A DNA stretch of 64,000 nt from Chloroflexota bacterium (GCA_958295775.1 CATQHC010000008.1:124001-188000); one strand, 5' to 3'; shown: positions 55,502-64,000, counted from the first letter of the stretch. Numbers and translations: made by a program. The notes: a model not told the origin generated them from the sequence alone.

Positions 55502-55598
55502 ATAGCAGACAAGCTCTCGGCTGATCGGCTTCTCCTTAACTACTGAGACTTGCCGCTGGCGGCATTCTGTGCCCCCACAAAGAACTTCAACGACGTGA

Positions 55599-57032
55599 TT
55601 ATATCGACTCGAGTACGGAGCGCGCGGCCTGCGCCTTCACCAGCGTCTCTTCGTACTCCGCCTGCGGATCGGAGTCCGCCACCACCGCGCCGCCAACCTG
55701 CAAGTAGAGCCGGTCTCGCGTAAGCACGATCGTACGGATGACAATGCTCGTATCCATCGTACCGTCGAAACCCAGGTAGCCAATGGCGCCGCAGTAGATG
55801 CCGCGCCGCACGGATTCCAATTCCTCGATGATCTCCATTGCCCGAATCTTGGGGCAGCCGGTCACCGAACCGCCGGGAAACGCGGCCCCAAGCGCCGCGA
55901 CGGCATCGGCCTCCGGGCGCAGGATGCCAGTGACCGCACTGACAAGCTGCCAGACGTTGCTATAGCCCTCTAATTCCCAGAGCGCAGGCACGCGAATCGA
56001 CCCCGTTTCGCAGACTCTTCCCAGATCGTTGCGCAGCAAGTCAACGATCATGAGGTTTTCGGCGCGGTCCTTCTCGCTGGTGCGCAGTTCATCGGCTAAG
56101 GCGGCATCCTCGGCCGGCGTGGCTCCGCGCGGCCGCGTGCCCTTGATGGGGCGGGTCTCTACAACACCGTTCTGCACATGCAGAAAGCGTTCGGGCGACG
56201 CGGAAACTACCCAGCTATCGCCGAGATCGAGGAATGCGCCAAACGGCACCGGACTTTCCCGCTGCAAGCGCCGATAGAGCGCCCATGGCGACCCTGCCCA
56301 TTCCGCCGTGAACCGTTGCGAGAGATTCACCTGATAGATGTCGCCGGCCGTGATGTAGGCTTGCGCCCGTTGGACCATAGCTAAATACTCTTCGCGAGTG
56401 ACATTCGACGCTAACGGCGTGGTAAGGCGAAAGCGTTCGGCGGCGTCCTTCCGCTTGCCGTTGGGCAGTTGCGAAGCCGTGAGGATTTCGCTGACCTGCG
56501 CCTGCCGTGCCGAGGCGGCTTCTTCCGTGCGGTCCGGCAAGCCTGTGGTCACCAGCCACGTTAGACCCAGGCGATGGTCGTGCGCCAGCACCCAGTCGTA
56601 GAATCCAAGACTCAGCTCGGGGGTTGCGACGTCGCTCACCGCCGTCGACGGCAGTTCTTCCAGTTGGCGCCCTATATCATAGGCGAATACGCCCACCGCG
56701 CCGCCTTGAAAGGACGGGCCCTGCGGCGCAGGCGATGTGTGATAGTCCGCAAGAAGCTCCCGCAACACCGAGAACGGCTGCCCACGTCGCACCTCGGATC
56801 GTTGGACTGGATGGCGCCACTCTAGGTTACTGAGGTTGCCGACGCTCTCCATGCGCAAAAAGGGATCGGCAGTAAGATAGGAATACCGGCCAAGGTCTCC
56901 CGGCCGGCTGCTTTCGAGGAGCGCCAGCCCAGGCAAGTGGGCGAAGGCCGGCGCCACCGCATGCGGCACTATTGCCTCTGGCAACTGAAGCACCTGCGCC
57001 ACAAGCAGCCTATCGGTCACCGTGCCTCGCAT
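55599..57032 (-). CDS. pabB: Aminodeoxychorismate synthase component I
   Basis: 477 residues. Chorismate-binding domain: YQVNLSQRFTAEWAG, PVPFGAFLDLGDSWVVSASPERFL, VETRPIKGTRPRG (the PIKGT Lys/Thr typical of PabB), MIVDLLRNDLGRVCETGSI and FPGGSVTGCPKIRAMEIIEELE. The PIKGTRPR motif favours PabB over TrpE. It aminates chorismate using ammonia from PabA, whose gene is not in the window. It precedes pabC on the same strand with a 97-bp gap. Confidence 0.93.
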   Translation of the reverse strand: MRGTVTDRLLVAQVLQLPEAIVPHAVAPAFAHLPGLALLESSRPGDLGRYSYLTADPFLRMESVGNLSNLEWRHPVQRSEVRRGQPFSVLRELLADYHTSPAPQGPSFQGGAVGVFAYDIGRQLEELPSTAVSDVATPELSLGFYDWVLAHDHRLGLTWLVTTGLPDRTEEAASARQAQVSEILTASQLPNGKRKDAAERFRLTTPLASNVTREEYLAMVQRAQAYITAGDIYQVNLSQRFTAEWAGSPWALYRRLQRESPVPFGAFLDLGDSWVVSASPERFLHVQNGVVETRPIKGTRPRGATPAEDAALADELRTSEKDRAENLMIVDLLRNDLGRVCETGSIRVPALWELEGYSNVWQLVSAVTGILRPEADAVAALGAAFPGGSVTGCPKIRAMEIIEELESVRRGIYCGAIGYLGFDGTMDTSIVIRTIVLTRDRLYLQVGGAVVADSDPQAEYEETLVKAQAARSVLESI

Positions 57033-57110
57033 TCGCCTCGGCCCCTCTTCCTAGTGGAAACATTAGCGTAACCGCGCGAGACCGGCGGTGCTTGGGCTGG
57101 ATCGGGTATA

Positions 57111-57155
57111 TCCCTCCTCACTCCGACCCTCTCCACAGGGAGAGGAGAAAATTCT
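57111..57155. repeat. Dispersed palindromic repeat, family R1
   Basis: TCCCTCCTCACTCCGACCCTCTCC...GGGAGAGG type unit, reverse orientation compared with 16385. It lies in the 277-bp gap between pabB and the membrane gene downstream in minus-strand terms. Confidence 0.7.
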
Positions 57156-57309
57156 TGCGCATCCGGCCGAAGTCAGGCAAAGGTCACCTAGTGAGACTAT
57201 GCCACAGACAGGGGAGCTACGGCATGTATGGGCACGGCGCGCTGCGCCTACACCGCCACAAGCAGGAGAACCGCTGAGAATCGTCACTGAAACGGGCGGG
57301 CCGGCGCGG

Positions 57310-57501
57310 TCAGTCGTTTTCGCTAGCGCTGGCGCTGAACTCGCTCTGCCTGAAGAGTTGTAGACCAAGATATGCGCTCCAGGCTACCCAGAGAAAGTAG
57401 CACGCGCGCGTTATCGACACTATGGTGTCGTACAAAGCGGGATCGCTAATGCCCACGACTTGACTGACAAGTGCTATTGCGGAAATGACCGTGACGGTCA
57501 A
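57310..57501 (-). pseudogene. C-terminal remainder of a frameshifted membrane protein
   Basis: Encodes two more hydrophobic spans (TVTVISAIALVSQVVGI, ITRACYFLWVAWSAYLGLQLF) that complete the protein begun at 57989. In this frame the chain upstream reads FGRPAAL, so one extra T in the run at 57517-57520 (AAAA on the plus strand) would join both parts as KVFGRPAALTVTV. It may be a real frameshift or a sequencing error. Confidence 0.72.
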
Positions 57502-57989
57502 CGCCGCCGGTCTGCCAAAACCTTCACGGTGGGAAGGCCGAGGCTTAGCAGCAAGAAGCCAAGGGCAACGGCGAGGCCGGCTACGAGACCGATGCTGAAC
57601 TGAACGGCGAATACCGCTGTGGCGGGCTGGACAGTCTCATGCGTCATGCCGAGTGCTAATCCCTGCATCAGAATCCAGCCAAAGACACCGACCGTGAGCA
57701 TCAGATAACCAAAGTGCGCCGAGACTCTGCCGATACCGCTACCTCTGACGCCTCTCAGAAGAATGTGAAAACCGAAAAGCGTCAACGTAAGGCACGCGGC
57801 TATCATAAGTGAGGTGAGATTAGCGAGAGCACGGTTCGCAACCAAGGCCGCGATAGTCCCCTCGGCGTCACTGGCCTCCGCACTGGCGATGAGCATGCCG
57901 CCCGGCTGAAAGAGGTAGGCGACCACAGCCAGCACCGGGCCGACAATCAGCGCAAAACCCGCAAGTCCGTTAATCGAATGTAGCCGCAT
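57498..57989 (-). CDS. Integral membrane protein of unknown function, truncated by a frameshift
   Basis: 163 residues as it stands, with a strong ribosome site (AAAGGAGG) before ATG 57989. Four TM helices: FALIVGPVLAVVAYLFQPG, ALANLTSLMIAACLTLTLFG, FGYLMLTVGVFGWILMQGLA and VFAVQFSIGLVAGLAVALG-type spans. The layout resembles DUF4386-like six-helix proteins. The last 7 codons (VLADRRR) are out of frame with the remaining two helices at 57310-57501; restored length would be ~226 residues. Confidence 0.75.
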   Translation of the reverse strand: MRLHSINGLAGFALIVGPVLAVVAYLFQPGGMLIASAEASDAEGTIAALVANRALANLTSLMIAACLTLTLFGFHILLRGVRGSGIGRVSAHFGYLMLTVGVFGWILMQGLALGMTHETVQPATAVFAVQFSIGLVAGLAVALGFLLLSLGLPTVKVLADRRR

Positions 57990-58338
57990 TCCGATCCTCC
58001 TTTACGCTTTGGCCGCACTCGCGCGGCGTGGCGCAACAAGGGGCAGATCAATGAGCGGGCTTCTCGCTGCGTAGACTTCTCACCAATCAGTCTCCACGTG
58101 CTGCCTCTCATCCGCCGCTCACCCGTATGATACCACCATGTGCAGCATTAGAAGGCTAGACAAGGAGTTTAAACCGTCTATGCTCACCGATGGCTTTTGC
58201 GCCAGCATTATGTATACCCCACTACTACTCTTGGTATATTTAACGGCTTGTCGTGAGCCCAGTCTTTGCACTGATGGGAAGATATGCCAGCGGGCACAAC
58301 GGTATTCCCAAGAAAGCGACCAAAGGACTGAAACCACG

Positions 58339-58497
58339 ATGGAAGACGGGAACTTTCGACTGCTTCAAAACAATGTAGATGAGCACTTGAAAACCGGAGA
58401 GTTCATTGAAACCGATCATGCTAAGGCGGATGCGACTGTTGGTTTGGCATACGCAACAAGAGCCTTTCAGAAGTGGAAAGCAGACAAAGGTGAGTAA
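58339..58497 (+). CDS. Small hypothetical protein (52 aa), weak
   Basis: ATG 58339 gives a soluble, charged 52-residue peptide (EDGNFRLLQNNVDEHLKTGE, then AKADATVGLAYATRAFQKW). The composition looks protein-like and it has helix-forming periodicity, but there is no ribosome site and no family match. The longer frame from 58138 adds unlikely sequence. Confidence 0.25.
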   Translation: MEDGNFRLLQNNVDEHLKTGEFIETDHAKADATVGLAYATRAFQKWKADKGE

Positions 58498-58921
58498 TAT
58501 CTACTCTTGGGGTGGTATAGGCTTTCCTGATTCTCTCTTCACAAACTGCAGAGTTAGCTCTTAAGTACGTTCTGCACGAATAGGGTCACATTGAGTCTTT
58601 TCCCCATATTCACGACCTAGAAGTGCTATTTGGGAAGTCTAGTGATCAAGAGAAAGACTAAATTGAACGCCACTATACAGACTACAAGACTAAGCACTCG
58701 ATTGATCGTCCCCCAGAATGGGAAACCGCTGCGGGCGACTCTAATAGGTGTGCCAATTACAACTTGGAATGGCGATACAACTAGCTGGAGGGGAAGTGTA
58801 TGTGCCAGGTGAATCGTTACAGAATTGGCACGAGAATGGGCAGAGAAGGCCTACAGGGAGGCGATAGGCACGAACGTGTGAGACGGCACTGGCCATGTAA
58901 TAGGGAAGAATTGGCCATTAG

Positions 58922-58994
58922 GCCCTGGACTCCGGCTTCCGCCGGAGTCCAGGGCACGCAGAGAAGATGGATTCTGCGCCCCCGTACGGGGGCG
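58922..58994. repeat. Two strong R2-type hairpins
   Basis: GCCCTGGACTCCGGC (58922-58936) and GCCGGAGTCCAGGGC (58941-58955) form a perfect 15-bp stem with a TTCC loop. An 18-bp perfect palindrome CGCCCCCGTACGGGGGCG follows at 58977-58994, then TTTCGCGGGAATGACGG. These are R2 elements like those at 36457 and 38591. They sit in the 1.1-kb region 57990-59106, which otherwise holds only the weak frame at 58339. Confidence 0.8.
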
Positions 58995-59106
58995 AGCTTT
59001 CGCGGGAATGACGGATGGCGACGTGGCCCGTTATCTATGCGGGAGAGGTTACTCGTTGAGGGGTACAATGCAAGATATGTGTTCGATTAGTCGACAGGAG
59101 CATTTC

Positions 59107-59478
59107 ATGGAACTTGGAGCGTTTTCGGTTAGTCTGGCGGTGAAGGACATCGCGGCTTCGCGGGAATTTTATGCGAAGTTTGGTTTCGAGGTGGTTGGCG
59201 GCGATGCGGCGCAGAATTGGCTGATACTCAGGAATGGCACGACCACCATTGGGCTCTTTCAGGGGATGTTCGAGCAGAATATTCTCACCTTCAACCCGGG
59301 GTGGGACGGGCAGGCGCAGCCTCTCGAAAGCTTCACGGACGTACGCGAGCTGCAGAACCAGCTCAAGGCCCAGGGCGTGACCCTGATGAACGAAGCCGAC
59401 GAGGACACCACCGGCCCGGCAAGCTTCGTGGCGGTAGACCCGGACGGCAATGCGATTCTGGTAGACCAGCACGTGTGA
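59107..59478 (+). CDS. VOC (glyoxalase/bleomycin-resistance) superfamily protein
   Basis: 123 residues from ATG 59107 with AGGAG 7 nt upstream. Two beta-alpha-beta-beta-beta modules: [27 protein letters not shown], then [10 protein letters not shown], and [20 protein letters not shown]. Single-module-pair VOC proteins work as dimers and bind a metal through H/E or Q residues. Substrate unknown. A decayed copy of its last 20 codons lies 80 bp downstream. Confidence 0.9.
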   Translation: MELGAFSVSLAVKDIAASREFYAKFGFEVVGGDAAQNWLILRNGTTTIGLFQGMFEQNILTFNPGWDGQAQPLESFTDVRELQNQLKAQGVTLMNEADEDTTGPASFVAVDPDGNAILVDQHV

Positions 59479-59530
59479 GTGCCGTTGCGGGAATAAGCCC
59501 GCCGGTTTCACGAGGCGCAAACTGAGTAAA

Positions 59531-59558
59531 TCACCCTCACCCCGGCCCTCTCCCATCA
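59531..59558. repeat. Partial R1 dispersed repeat
   Basis: TCACCCTCACCCCGGCCCTC followed by TCCCATC; the second hairpin arm is missing. It abuts the VOC gene fragment at 59560. Confidence 0.65.
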
Positions 59559-59559
59559 C

Positions 59560-59619
59560 AAGCTTCGTGGCGGTGGACCCAGACGGCACAATGCCATCCT
59601 GGTGGTCCAGCATGTGTGA
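59560..59619 (+). pseudogene. Decayed 3' fragment of the upstream VOC gene
   Basis: About 60 bases match 59421-59478 (AAGCTTCGTGGCGGT...GTGTGAG) with a few changes and a 2-base insertion that breaks the frame. It joins directly to a truncated R1 repeat. Confidence 0.8.
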
Positions 59620-59718
59620 GTGTGTGGGAATTCAGATTGTTCTTAGACTGAATTCTGCAGGTTCAGAGGGATTCCGTCGGACAGAGTTGCCCTGACTTGT
59701 TTTCGTAACTATATTAGA

Positions 59719-59755
59719 GCGATAATAAGAGAACGAGCTATACTCACTATCGCTA
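59719..59755 (+). promoter_or_regulatory. Inverted repeat around a -10-like box upstream of the Fic gene
   Basis: AGCGATA (59719-59725) and TATCGCT (59749-59755) flank TATACT (59740-59745). The gene start is 14 bp further on. The layout fits an operator that would block a promoter. Confidence 0.35.
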
Positions 59756-59768
59756 ATTAGGAAACATC

Positions 59769-60929
59769 GTGGCACCTTTGTCCGATGCAAACTTCCGACC
59801 GCATGGTCGTTTGGTGAGATGTCCTGGCGGTTACCGAGCCTACGTGCCGGCCCCATTGCCACCGGCTTTGACATGGGGTGAGGAACTTGCGGTAAGCCTT
59901 TCGGCAGCCGACCGGGCAGTCGGCGGGCTTGCGGGTGAAGGCAGACGCCTGCCTAATCCCCACCTTTTCATTCGGTCTCTTGTGCGTAAGGAAGCCGTTC
60001 TGTCCAGCCGCATCGAGGGGACTCAGGCGACCCTCAGGGAACTGTTGGCTGCCGAGGCCGACGAGGCTGTAGCGCGCAATTCTGCCGATCTGCGGGAAGT
60101 GGGCAACTACGTCACCGCGTTGGAGTTTGGGCTGGAACGACTGGAGACCTTGCCGGTTTCGCTGCGCCTCGTGAGGGAACTGCACGAATGCCTGATGCGG
60201 GGAGTGCGAGGCGATGCAGCTACACCGGGAGAGTTTCGGCGCAGCCAGAATTGGATCGGTCCGCCTGGCTGCAAGTTGGACAACGCGACCTATGTTCCGC
60301 CGCCGCCCTCGGATCTTATGGCATGCTTGGACTCTTGGGAACGGTTCTTGCACGACGACGCCCTGCCCCCTTTGGTTCACGCTGCTCTGGCCCATGCCCA
60401 GTTTGAGGCGATTCACCCTTTTCTCGATGGGAACGGGCGTGTGGGTCGCTTGCTTATCACACTGCTTCTCGTCGAGCGGGAAGTCATCCCTTCTCCGTTG
60501 CTCTATCTGAGCGCCTTCTTCGAGGCCACGCGTGAGGAATACTTCCGGCGACTTCTGGGAGTGACGGAAAGCGGCGAATGGGAGGAGTGGCTAATCTACT
60601 TTCTGCGAGGCGTTACCCTCCAGTCGCAGGACGCCGTCGATCGGATTCGGCTAATCGACGACCTCTATGCTAACTGGAAGCATGGACTGGCCCAGGTACG
60701 GTCCCAACTCCCGGAAAGGGCACTCCTTCTTTTTGCCGAGAATCCATTCTGGACGGTGAGCGGCGTAGCCGGCAGGCTGGAGGTGGCGTACACGACCGCC
60801 CAACGCGCTGTTGACCGGTTGGAGGCGGCGGGAATTGTTGCCCAAGTTGGGAGGAGACAGCGCAATCGCGTGTATTGCGCGGAGGAGATTCTCAACGTGT
60901 TGGAGAAGCCGCTGGGCCCTTCAAATTAG
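59769..60929 (+). CDS. Fic family AMP-transferase-like protein
   Basis: 386 residues from GTG 59769. An inhibitory helix comes first (SSRIEG at 79-84, the (S/T)xxxE(G/N) motif of class II Fic proteins). The core motif HPFLDGNGRVGR is at 216-227 with the catalytic His216 kept. The C-terminus (WTVSGVAGRLEVAYTTAQRAVDRLEAAGIV) is a winged-helix DNA-binding domain. Family members transfer AMP from ATP to Ser/Thr/Tyr of target proteins, and the inhibitory Glu keeps them quiet. The DNA-binding tail fits autoregulation through the inverted repeat at 59719-59755. It is not next to an antitoxin gene. Confidence 0.92.
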   Translation: MAPLSDANFRPHGRLVRCPGGYRAYVPAPLPPALTWGEELAVSLSAADRAVGGLAGEGRRLPNPHLFIRSLVRKEAVLSSRIEGTQATLRELLAAEADEAVARNSADLREVGNYVTALEFGLERLETLPVSLRLVRELHECLMRGVRGDAATPGEFRRSQNWIGPPGCKLDNATYVPPPPSDLMACLDSWERFLHDDALPPLVHAALAHAQFEAIHPFLDGNGRVGRLLITLLLVEREVIPSPLLYLSAFFEATREEYFRRLLGVTESGEWEEWLIYFLRGVTLQSQDAVDRIRLIDDLYANWKHGLAQVRSQLPERALLLFAENPFWTVSGVAGRLEVAYTTAQRAVDRLEAAGIVAQVGRRQRNRVYCAEEILNVLEKPLGPSN

Positions 60930-61009
60930 AGACCTGGATGACCGAGCCAGGATACTGTCGCCAGCTATCGACAATTGCAGCGCACACAGGAATGTCATAT
61001 CGCTCTAGG

Positions 61010-62074
61010 CTATGATGGCAAGAATGCCAAATAGACCTGCGCGTGCCCCGATATGTCGGATGTGTAAACCACGGCGCGGCCGTCGGGGGTGTATGACGGA
61101 TGCGGGTGCGACCACTGAGGTCCGTAGGCGTCGTCGGGCGCGGTCTCGCCAAAATACGGCAGCGGTTCGGACCACTGGAACCCTTGCGATGAGGCCTGGG
61201 GATGACAGAGCGCCTCGCGCTCGCCGGACGCGGGATCGATGAGTTGCAGTCCCACGTCGGGCAACGTGGTATCGCAGACGATCTGAGCGCTATCGCGGCG
61301 GGGCGCGGGATGCCAGCAATTGAATTCCGCGACGTTGCGTTCGCCGCTGCCGTCGCGCCGGATGGCTTTCAGCGCGTGGGGCCAGTAAGTGAAGATAATC
61401 TCGTCGTTCGACAGCCAAGCCTCGTGGGTGATCCACTCCTCGCGGGTCTGGGCGCGCAGCGGGCGCGGGTTCGACCCGTCGGCCTCCACCAGCCACATGC
61501 GCGGCAGGTCGGACGAAAAGAGCACCGTGCGTCCATCGGGGCTCCACTGTGCGTGGGCTACGAGCTGATCGGTGGCAAAGAGCACGCGCTCGCCGCCGCC
61601 GTCGGTGCGCACGGCCAGGATGATGTTCCGGCCGTCCTTCTGCGCCGCCAGCAAGATTTCCGAGCCGTCGGGACTAATCGAGCAATTGCCGAGCCACGAC
61701 GACGGCGGCAGGTTCGTGAGCACCGTTTCTTGCAGGGTTGACGTGTCGATGGCACGTAATTGGGTGGTCGCGGCGTAGTATACGTGGTTGCCGTCGGGCG
61801 AGACGCACGCCGACCAGGGCGAAACGTCGCCGCTCGTCGTGAGTTGCTGCAGTGCGCCGTCCGGCAACTGAATGCCGTAGAGGTTGGGCGCGCCGGCCCG
61901 GTATGACGTGATGATGAGCATGTCGTGGTTCGCGCCGGCCCAGGCCGGATTGAGAAAGTACGGCGCGTGGTTCACACAGGGCGCGTTCGTCAACTGCCAG
62001 ATGGTAGCGCCGGTGTGCTCGTCCTGGAGTACCTGCTTCTCGGCAGGCAATTGTGCGGCTATTGTGGTGCTCAT
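61010..62074 (-). CDS. PL22-like oligogalacturonate lyase family beta-propeller protein
   Basis: 354 residues; GGAAAGG before the ATG. Repeated blades of the TolB/WD40-like type: SPDGNHVYYAA, SPDGSEILLAA, SPDGRTVLFSS, TPDGRAVVYTS. Family-specific pieces: QDEHTGATIWQLTN, ITSYRAGAPNLYGIQL, EEWITHEAWL and the C-terminal HPHPSYTPDG. These His residues fit the Mn2+ site of oligogalacturonate lyase. It has no signal peptide, so action on imported oligouronides is inferred. A role as a plain propeller with other function is possible. Confidence 0.82.
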   Translation of the reverse strand: MSTTIAAQLPAEKQVLQDEHTGATIWQLTNAPCVNHAPYFLNPAWAGANHDMLIITSYRAGAPNLYGIQLPDGALQQLTTSGDVSPWSACVSPDGNHVYYAATTQLRAIDTSTLQETVLTNLPPSSWLGNCSISPDGSEILLAAQKDGRNIILAVRTDGGGERVLFATDQLVAHAQWSPDGRTVLFSSDLPRMWLVEADGSNPRPLRAQTREEWITHEAWLSNDEIIFTYWPHALKAIRRDGSGERNVAEFNCWHPAPRRDSAQIVCDTTLPDVGLQLIDPASGEREALCHPQASSQGFQWSEPLPYFGETAPDDAYGPQWSHPHPSYTPDGRAVVYTSDISGHAQVYLAFLPS

Positions 62075-62595
62075 GTAATCGTTCCTTTCCTAGATGATTC
62101 GACGTTCGTATTACAATCCAATTTCCCAATGATGAAATTCGTTTCGGTTGTGAACTGACGTTTGCGCTGTCAAAATTCCCCTCATCCCCGCATCAAGTAC
62201 GGGGCAGGCTCTAACTCTCTCTCGTCGGAGACCTTTGCATAACTCAGGCCGGCAGGCGAGAAGATTCCCCTCACCCTAGCCCTCTCCCCCAGGAGAGGGA
62301 ACCGGAGCCGCTCCGCTTTCACATTTTTCCCATTCTGCTCCCTCTCCCTCGAGGGAGAGGGCCGGGGTGAGGGTGAACATTTACCGTACCAGCCTAATTT
62401 CGCGTGGTCGTCAGAATTACGCAAAGGTCTTCGCCAGGAGAGGAGACTCCTTTGCCTCGTCAGCGGTTCTGCAAACATCGCCTTGAAGGAGAGGGAGTTG
62501 CTGGTACCTCTTTAGCGGACTATACGCTCTTGACCATTCAACCATAAGGGGCTTCTAAGGACGGTGCATTCAGTGGGCTTTGCCTCATTCGGTAG
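62075..62595. other. Intergenic region with two R1 repeats in opposite orientation
   Basis: R1 units at 62264-62301 (CCCTCACCCTAGCCCTCTCC...) and 62338-62378 (CCCTCTCCCTCGAGGGAGAG, GGCCGGGGTGAGGGTG) face each other. The motifs GGAGACCTTTGC (62227) and GCAAAGGTCTTC (62414) frame the cluster and recur next to other repeats. No gene is supported. Confidence 0.75.
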
Positions 62596-63825
62596 CTATG
62601 TAAGAACCGCCTGGAGTTGGTCTACGTTGCGTTGCACCTTGGCGATTGCGGCCGCGATGTCGTCCATGGCGCTCCTGTCTGCTAGGAGCGTGGTTTGGCC
62701 GATCCAGGCCGCTTCCTCGTGGCAGAGCCGCTCCGTGACGGGGCACGGTTCGGCGCGAAAACCGCCGATGGCGCCTTTCACTGTGCCGTCGGCCTTATCG
62801 AACATGGGATTGTCGTAGAGCGGCCACGGATAGCCGCTGGACATGCCAATGCCCTCCGCCCGCACCGCCTCCAGGAATGTCTCGCGGTCCGTGCCAAACT
62901 CTTCGGCGTCAAGTCGCATGGGATAGATGTGGTAACCGTGCTGGGTGACCTCCGGTTCTAGCTGCTGCACAGTGAGACCGAGAATCTCGGTGAGCATGCT
63001 GGAGAGATACGCCGCGTTTTGGTTGCGCCTTTTGGTATGCTCGTCCAGCCGCTCCAGTTGCGGCAGGCAGACAGCCGCTTGAAACTCGTTCATGGGGTAC
63101 GCCTGGCCCAGTTCGTGGTGCTCATACCACGGGCGGCCGTGCTTGCGGCCAAAGCAGGCCAGCGTATAGAAGCAGCGCTCCCAGAGTGTCTCGTTGTCGG
63201 TGGTTGCCAGGCCGCCTTCGCCGCAGGTCATGTTCTTCGCCTGATTGAAGCTGTACGAATTGAGGTCGCCCCAGCCGCCCACCTTCTTGCCCGCCCATTC
63301 GGTGCCGTGGGCGTGGGCGCAATCGACGATGACGGCTAGGTCGTGTGCCTTGGCGATTGCGCCAAGCTCGTCAATCTGCGCGGGATAGCCGCCAAAGTGA
63401 ACAGGCACAATGGCCCGGGTACGCGGCGTGATGGCTGCCGCCACCGCCGCCGGATCGAGACAGAGCGAGTTGGCGTCAACGTCCGCAAAGACCACGTCCG
63501 CGCCGACGTACATGGGCGCAAAGGCCGTGGCCATGAAGGTGAAGGCCGGGACGATCACCTCGTCGCCGGGACCAATATCAAAGGCGCGCAGGCCGATGTC
63601 CAGGCCCGCGGTGCAGCTTGTCAGCGGGATCCCAAACGCGGCGTCGTGGTATTCGCAGAAGCGCGCGCTGAGTTCCGTCACCATCGTCCCATGAGCCGTG
63701 CCGCCCCAAGTATTGCTCTCCAGCACCTGGTGCAAGAGTTCCTTCTCCCGCTCATCGTGCTGCGGCCAGGAAGGGAACTTCGTCGTACATACAGGCGTAC
63801 CGCCGCGGATTGCGAGCTTCTCCAT
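62596..63825 (-). CDS. DegT/DnrJ/EryC1/StrS family PLP-dependent aminotransferase
   Basis: 409 residues from ATG 63825 (AGGAGAG 9 nt upstream); an in-frame ATG at 63852 adds only 9 residues. Fold I features: EVIVPAFTFMATAFAPMYVGADVVFADVD, DCAHAHGTEW (Asp/His stacking on PLP), and the Schiff-base Lys in NSYSFNQAKNMTCGEGG. GQAYPMNEFQAAVCLPQLERLDEH is the DegT/StrS family dimer motif. Members aminate keto sugars or scyllo-inosose; the Gfo/Idh/MocA genes in this window are their usual partners, though none is adjacent. Confidence 0.93.
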   Translation of the reverse strand: MEKLAIRGGTPVCTTKFPSWPQHDEREKELLHQVLESNTWGGTAHGTMVTELSARFCEYHDAAFGIPLTSCTAGLDIGLRAFDIGPGDEVIVPAFTFMATAFAPMYVGADVVFADVDANSLCLDPAAVAAAITPRTRAIVPVHFGGYPAQIDELGAIAKAHDLAVIVDCAHAHGTEWAGKKVGGWGDLNSYSFNQAKNMTCGEGGLATTDNETLWERCFYTLACFGRKHGRPWYEHHELGQAYPMNEFQAAVCLPQLERLDEHTKRRNQNAAYLSSMLTEILGLTVQQLEPEVTQHGYHIYPMRLDAEEFGTDRETFLEAVRAEGIGMSSGYPWPLYDNPMFDKADGTVKGAIGGFRAEPCPVTERLCHEEAAWIGQTTLLADRSAMDDIAAAIAKVQRNVDQLQAVLT

Positions 63826-64000
63826 TGCGATTTCTCTCCTAGACTTCACCACTCTACTTCAGCGAGCGCGCCGCGTGCTCGCGCAGGGATTCTTGGAGTA
63901 TGCACCGGGTTCAGGCTGGTACTGCTCAGTTGGCGGCAAGGACTGTTACATCCCCGCCCTGCGCCCTTATTGTTACCCTATCTTAGCCTATCCGGGCACT
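63826..64000. other. Window end, no gene
   Basis: 175 bases upstream of the DegT-family gene; nothing recognisable. Confidence 0.4.

Overview
The window is a moderately GC-rich bacterial chromosome segment with no rRNA and one tRNA. Short intergenic gaps, mixed strand use, lipoproteins with Thr/Pro/Ala-rich linkers (two cytochromes c, two ABC binding proteins) and many oxidoreductase, acetyltransferase and sugar-related genes suggest an uncultivated marine or host-associated bacterium, possibly Chloroflexota. That placement is an inference from gene content; no marker phylogeny was run.

Layout. 1-9.4 kb: RCK/TrkA potassium-channel domain (5' cut), SulP anion transporter, sensor kinase, three GNAT acetyltransferases (one broken), an NCS2 nucleobase permease with an unusual cytoplasmic tail, a DUF1801 protein and tRNA-Val(CAC). 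9.7-17.3 kb: acetamidase/formamidase, a TIMP-like exported protein, ispE, two cytochrome c lipoproteins, a methyltransferase, a Gfo/Idh/MocA dehydrogenase and an unrecognised protein. 17.5-25.1 kb: a branched-chain-amino-acid-type (HAAT) ABC transporter with two tandem paralogous binding proteins followed by livH, livM, livG and livF.

25.2-31.3 kb is an accessory island. It holds a HigB-type toxin with an antitoxin cut inside its HTH, then a tight three-gene cluster: a beta-class DNA methyltransferase fused to an HNH nuclease, a 223-residue helical protein, and a 967-residue protein of unknown family. A decayed copy of the mrp 3' end marks the right edge; intact mrp lies 1 kb further on. This cluster is the best candidate for an undescribed (probably anti-phage) system.

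31.3-40.2 kb: AHSA1-like protein, mrp, membrane-anchored thermonuclease, creatininase-family protein, DUF6062 protein, D-malate/tartrate-type dehydrogenase, small membrane protein, tyrS. 40.2-46.1 kb is a second defence-type island: a HEPN-like protein, a type ISP-like restriction-modification gene split by an IS5-family element, and a DUF2513 protein. Removing the element plus one target-site copy restores the reading frame exactly.

46.1-64 kb: two more Gfo/Idh/MocA proteins, a ComEA-like protein, an AI-2E family permease, a TraR/DksA zinc-finger protein with its own promoter and terminator, a large membrane protein, pabC and pabB, a frameshifted membrane gene, a VOC protein with a decayed partial copy, a Fic protein, a PL22-like beta-propeller protein and a DegT-family aminotransferase. 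At least four families of short palindromic dispersed repeats fill many intergenic gaps.
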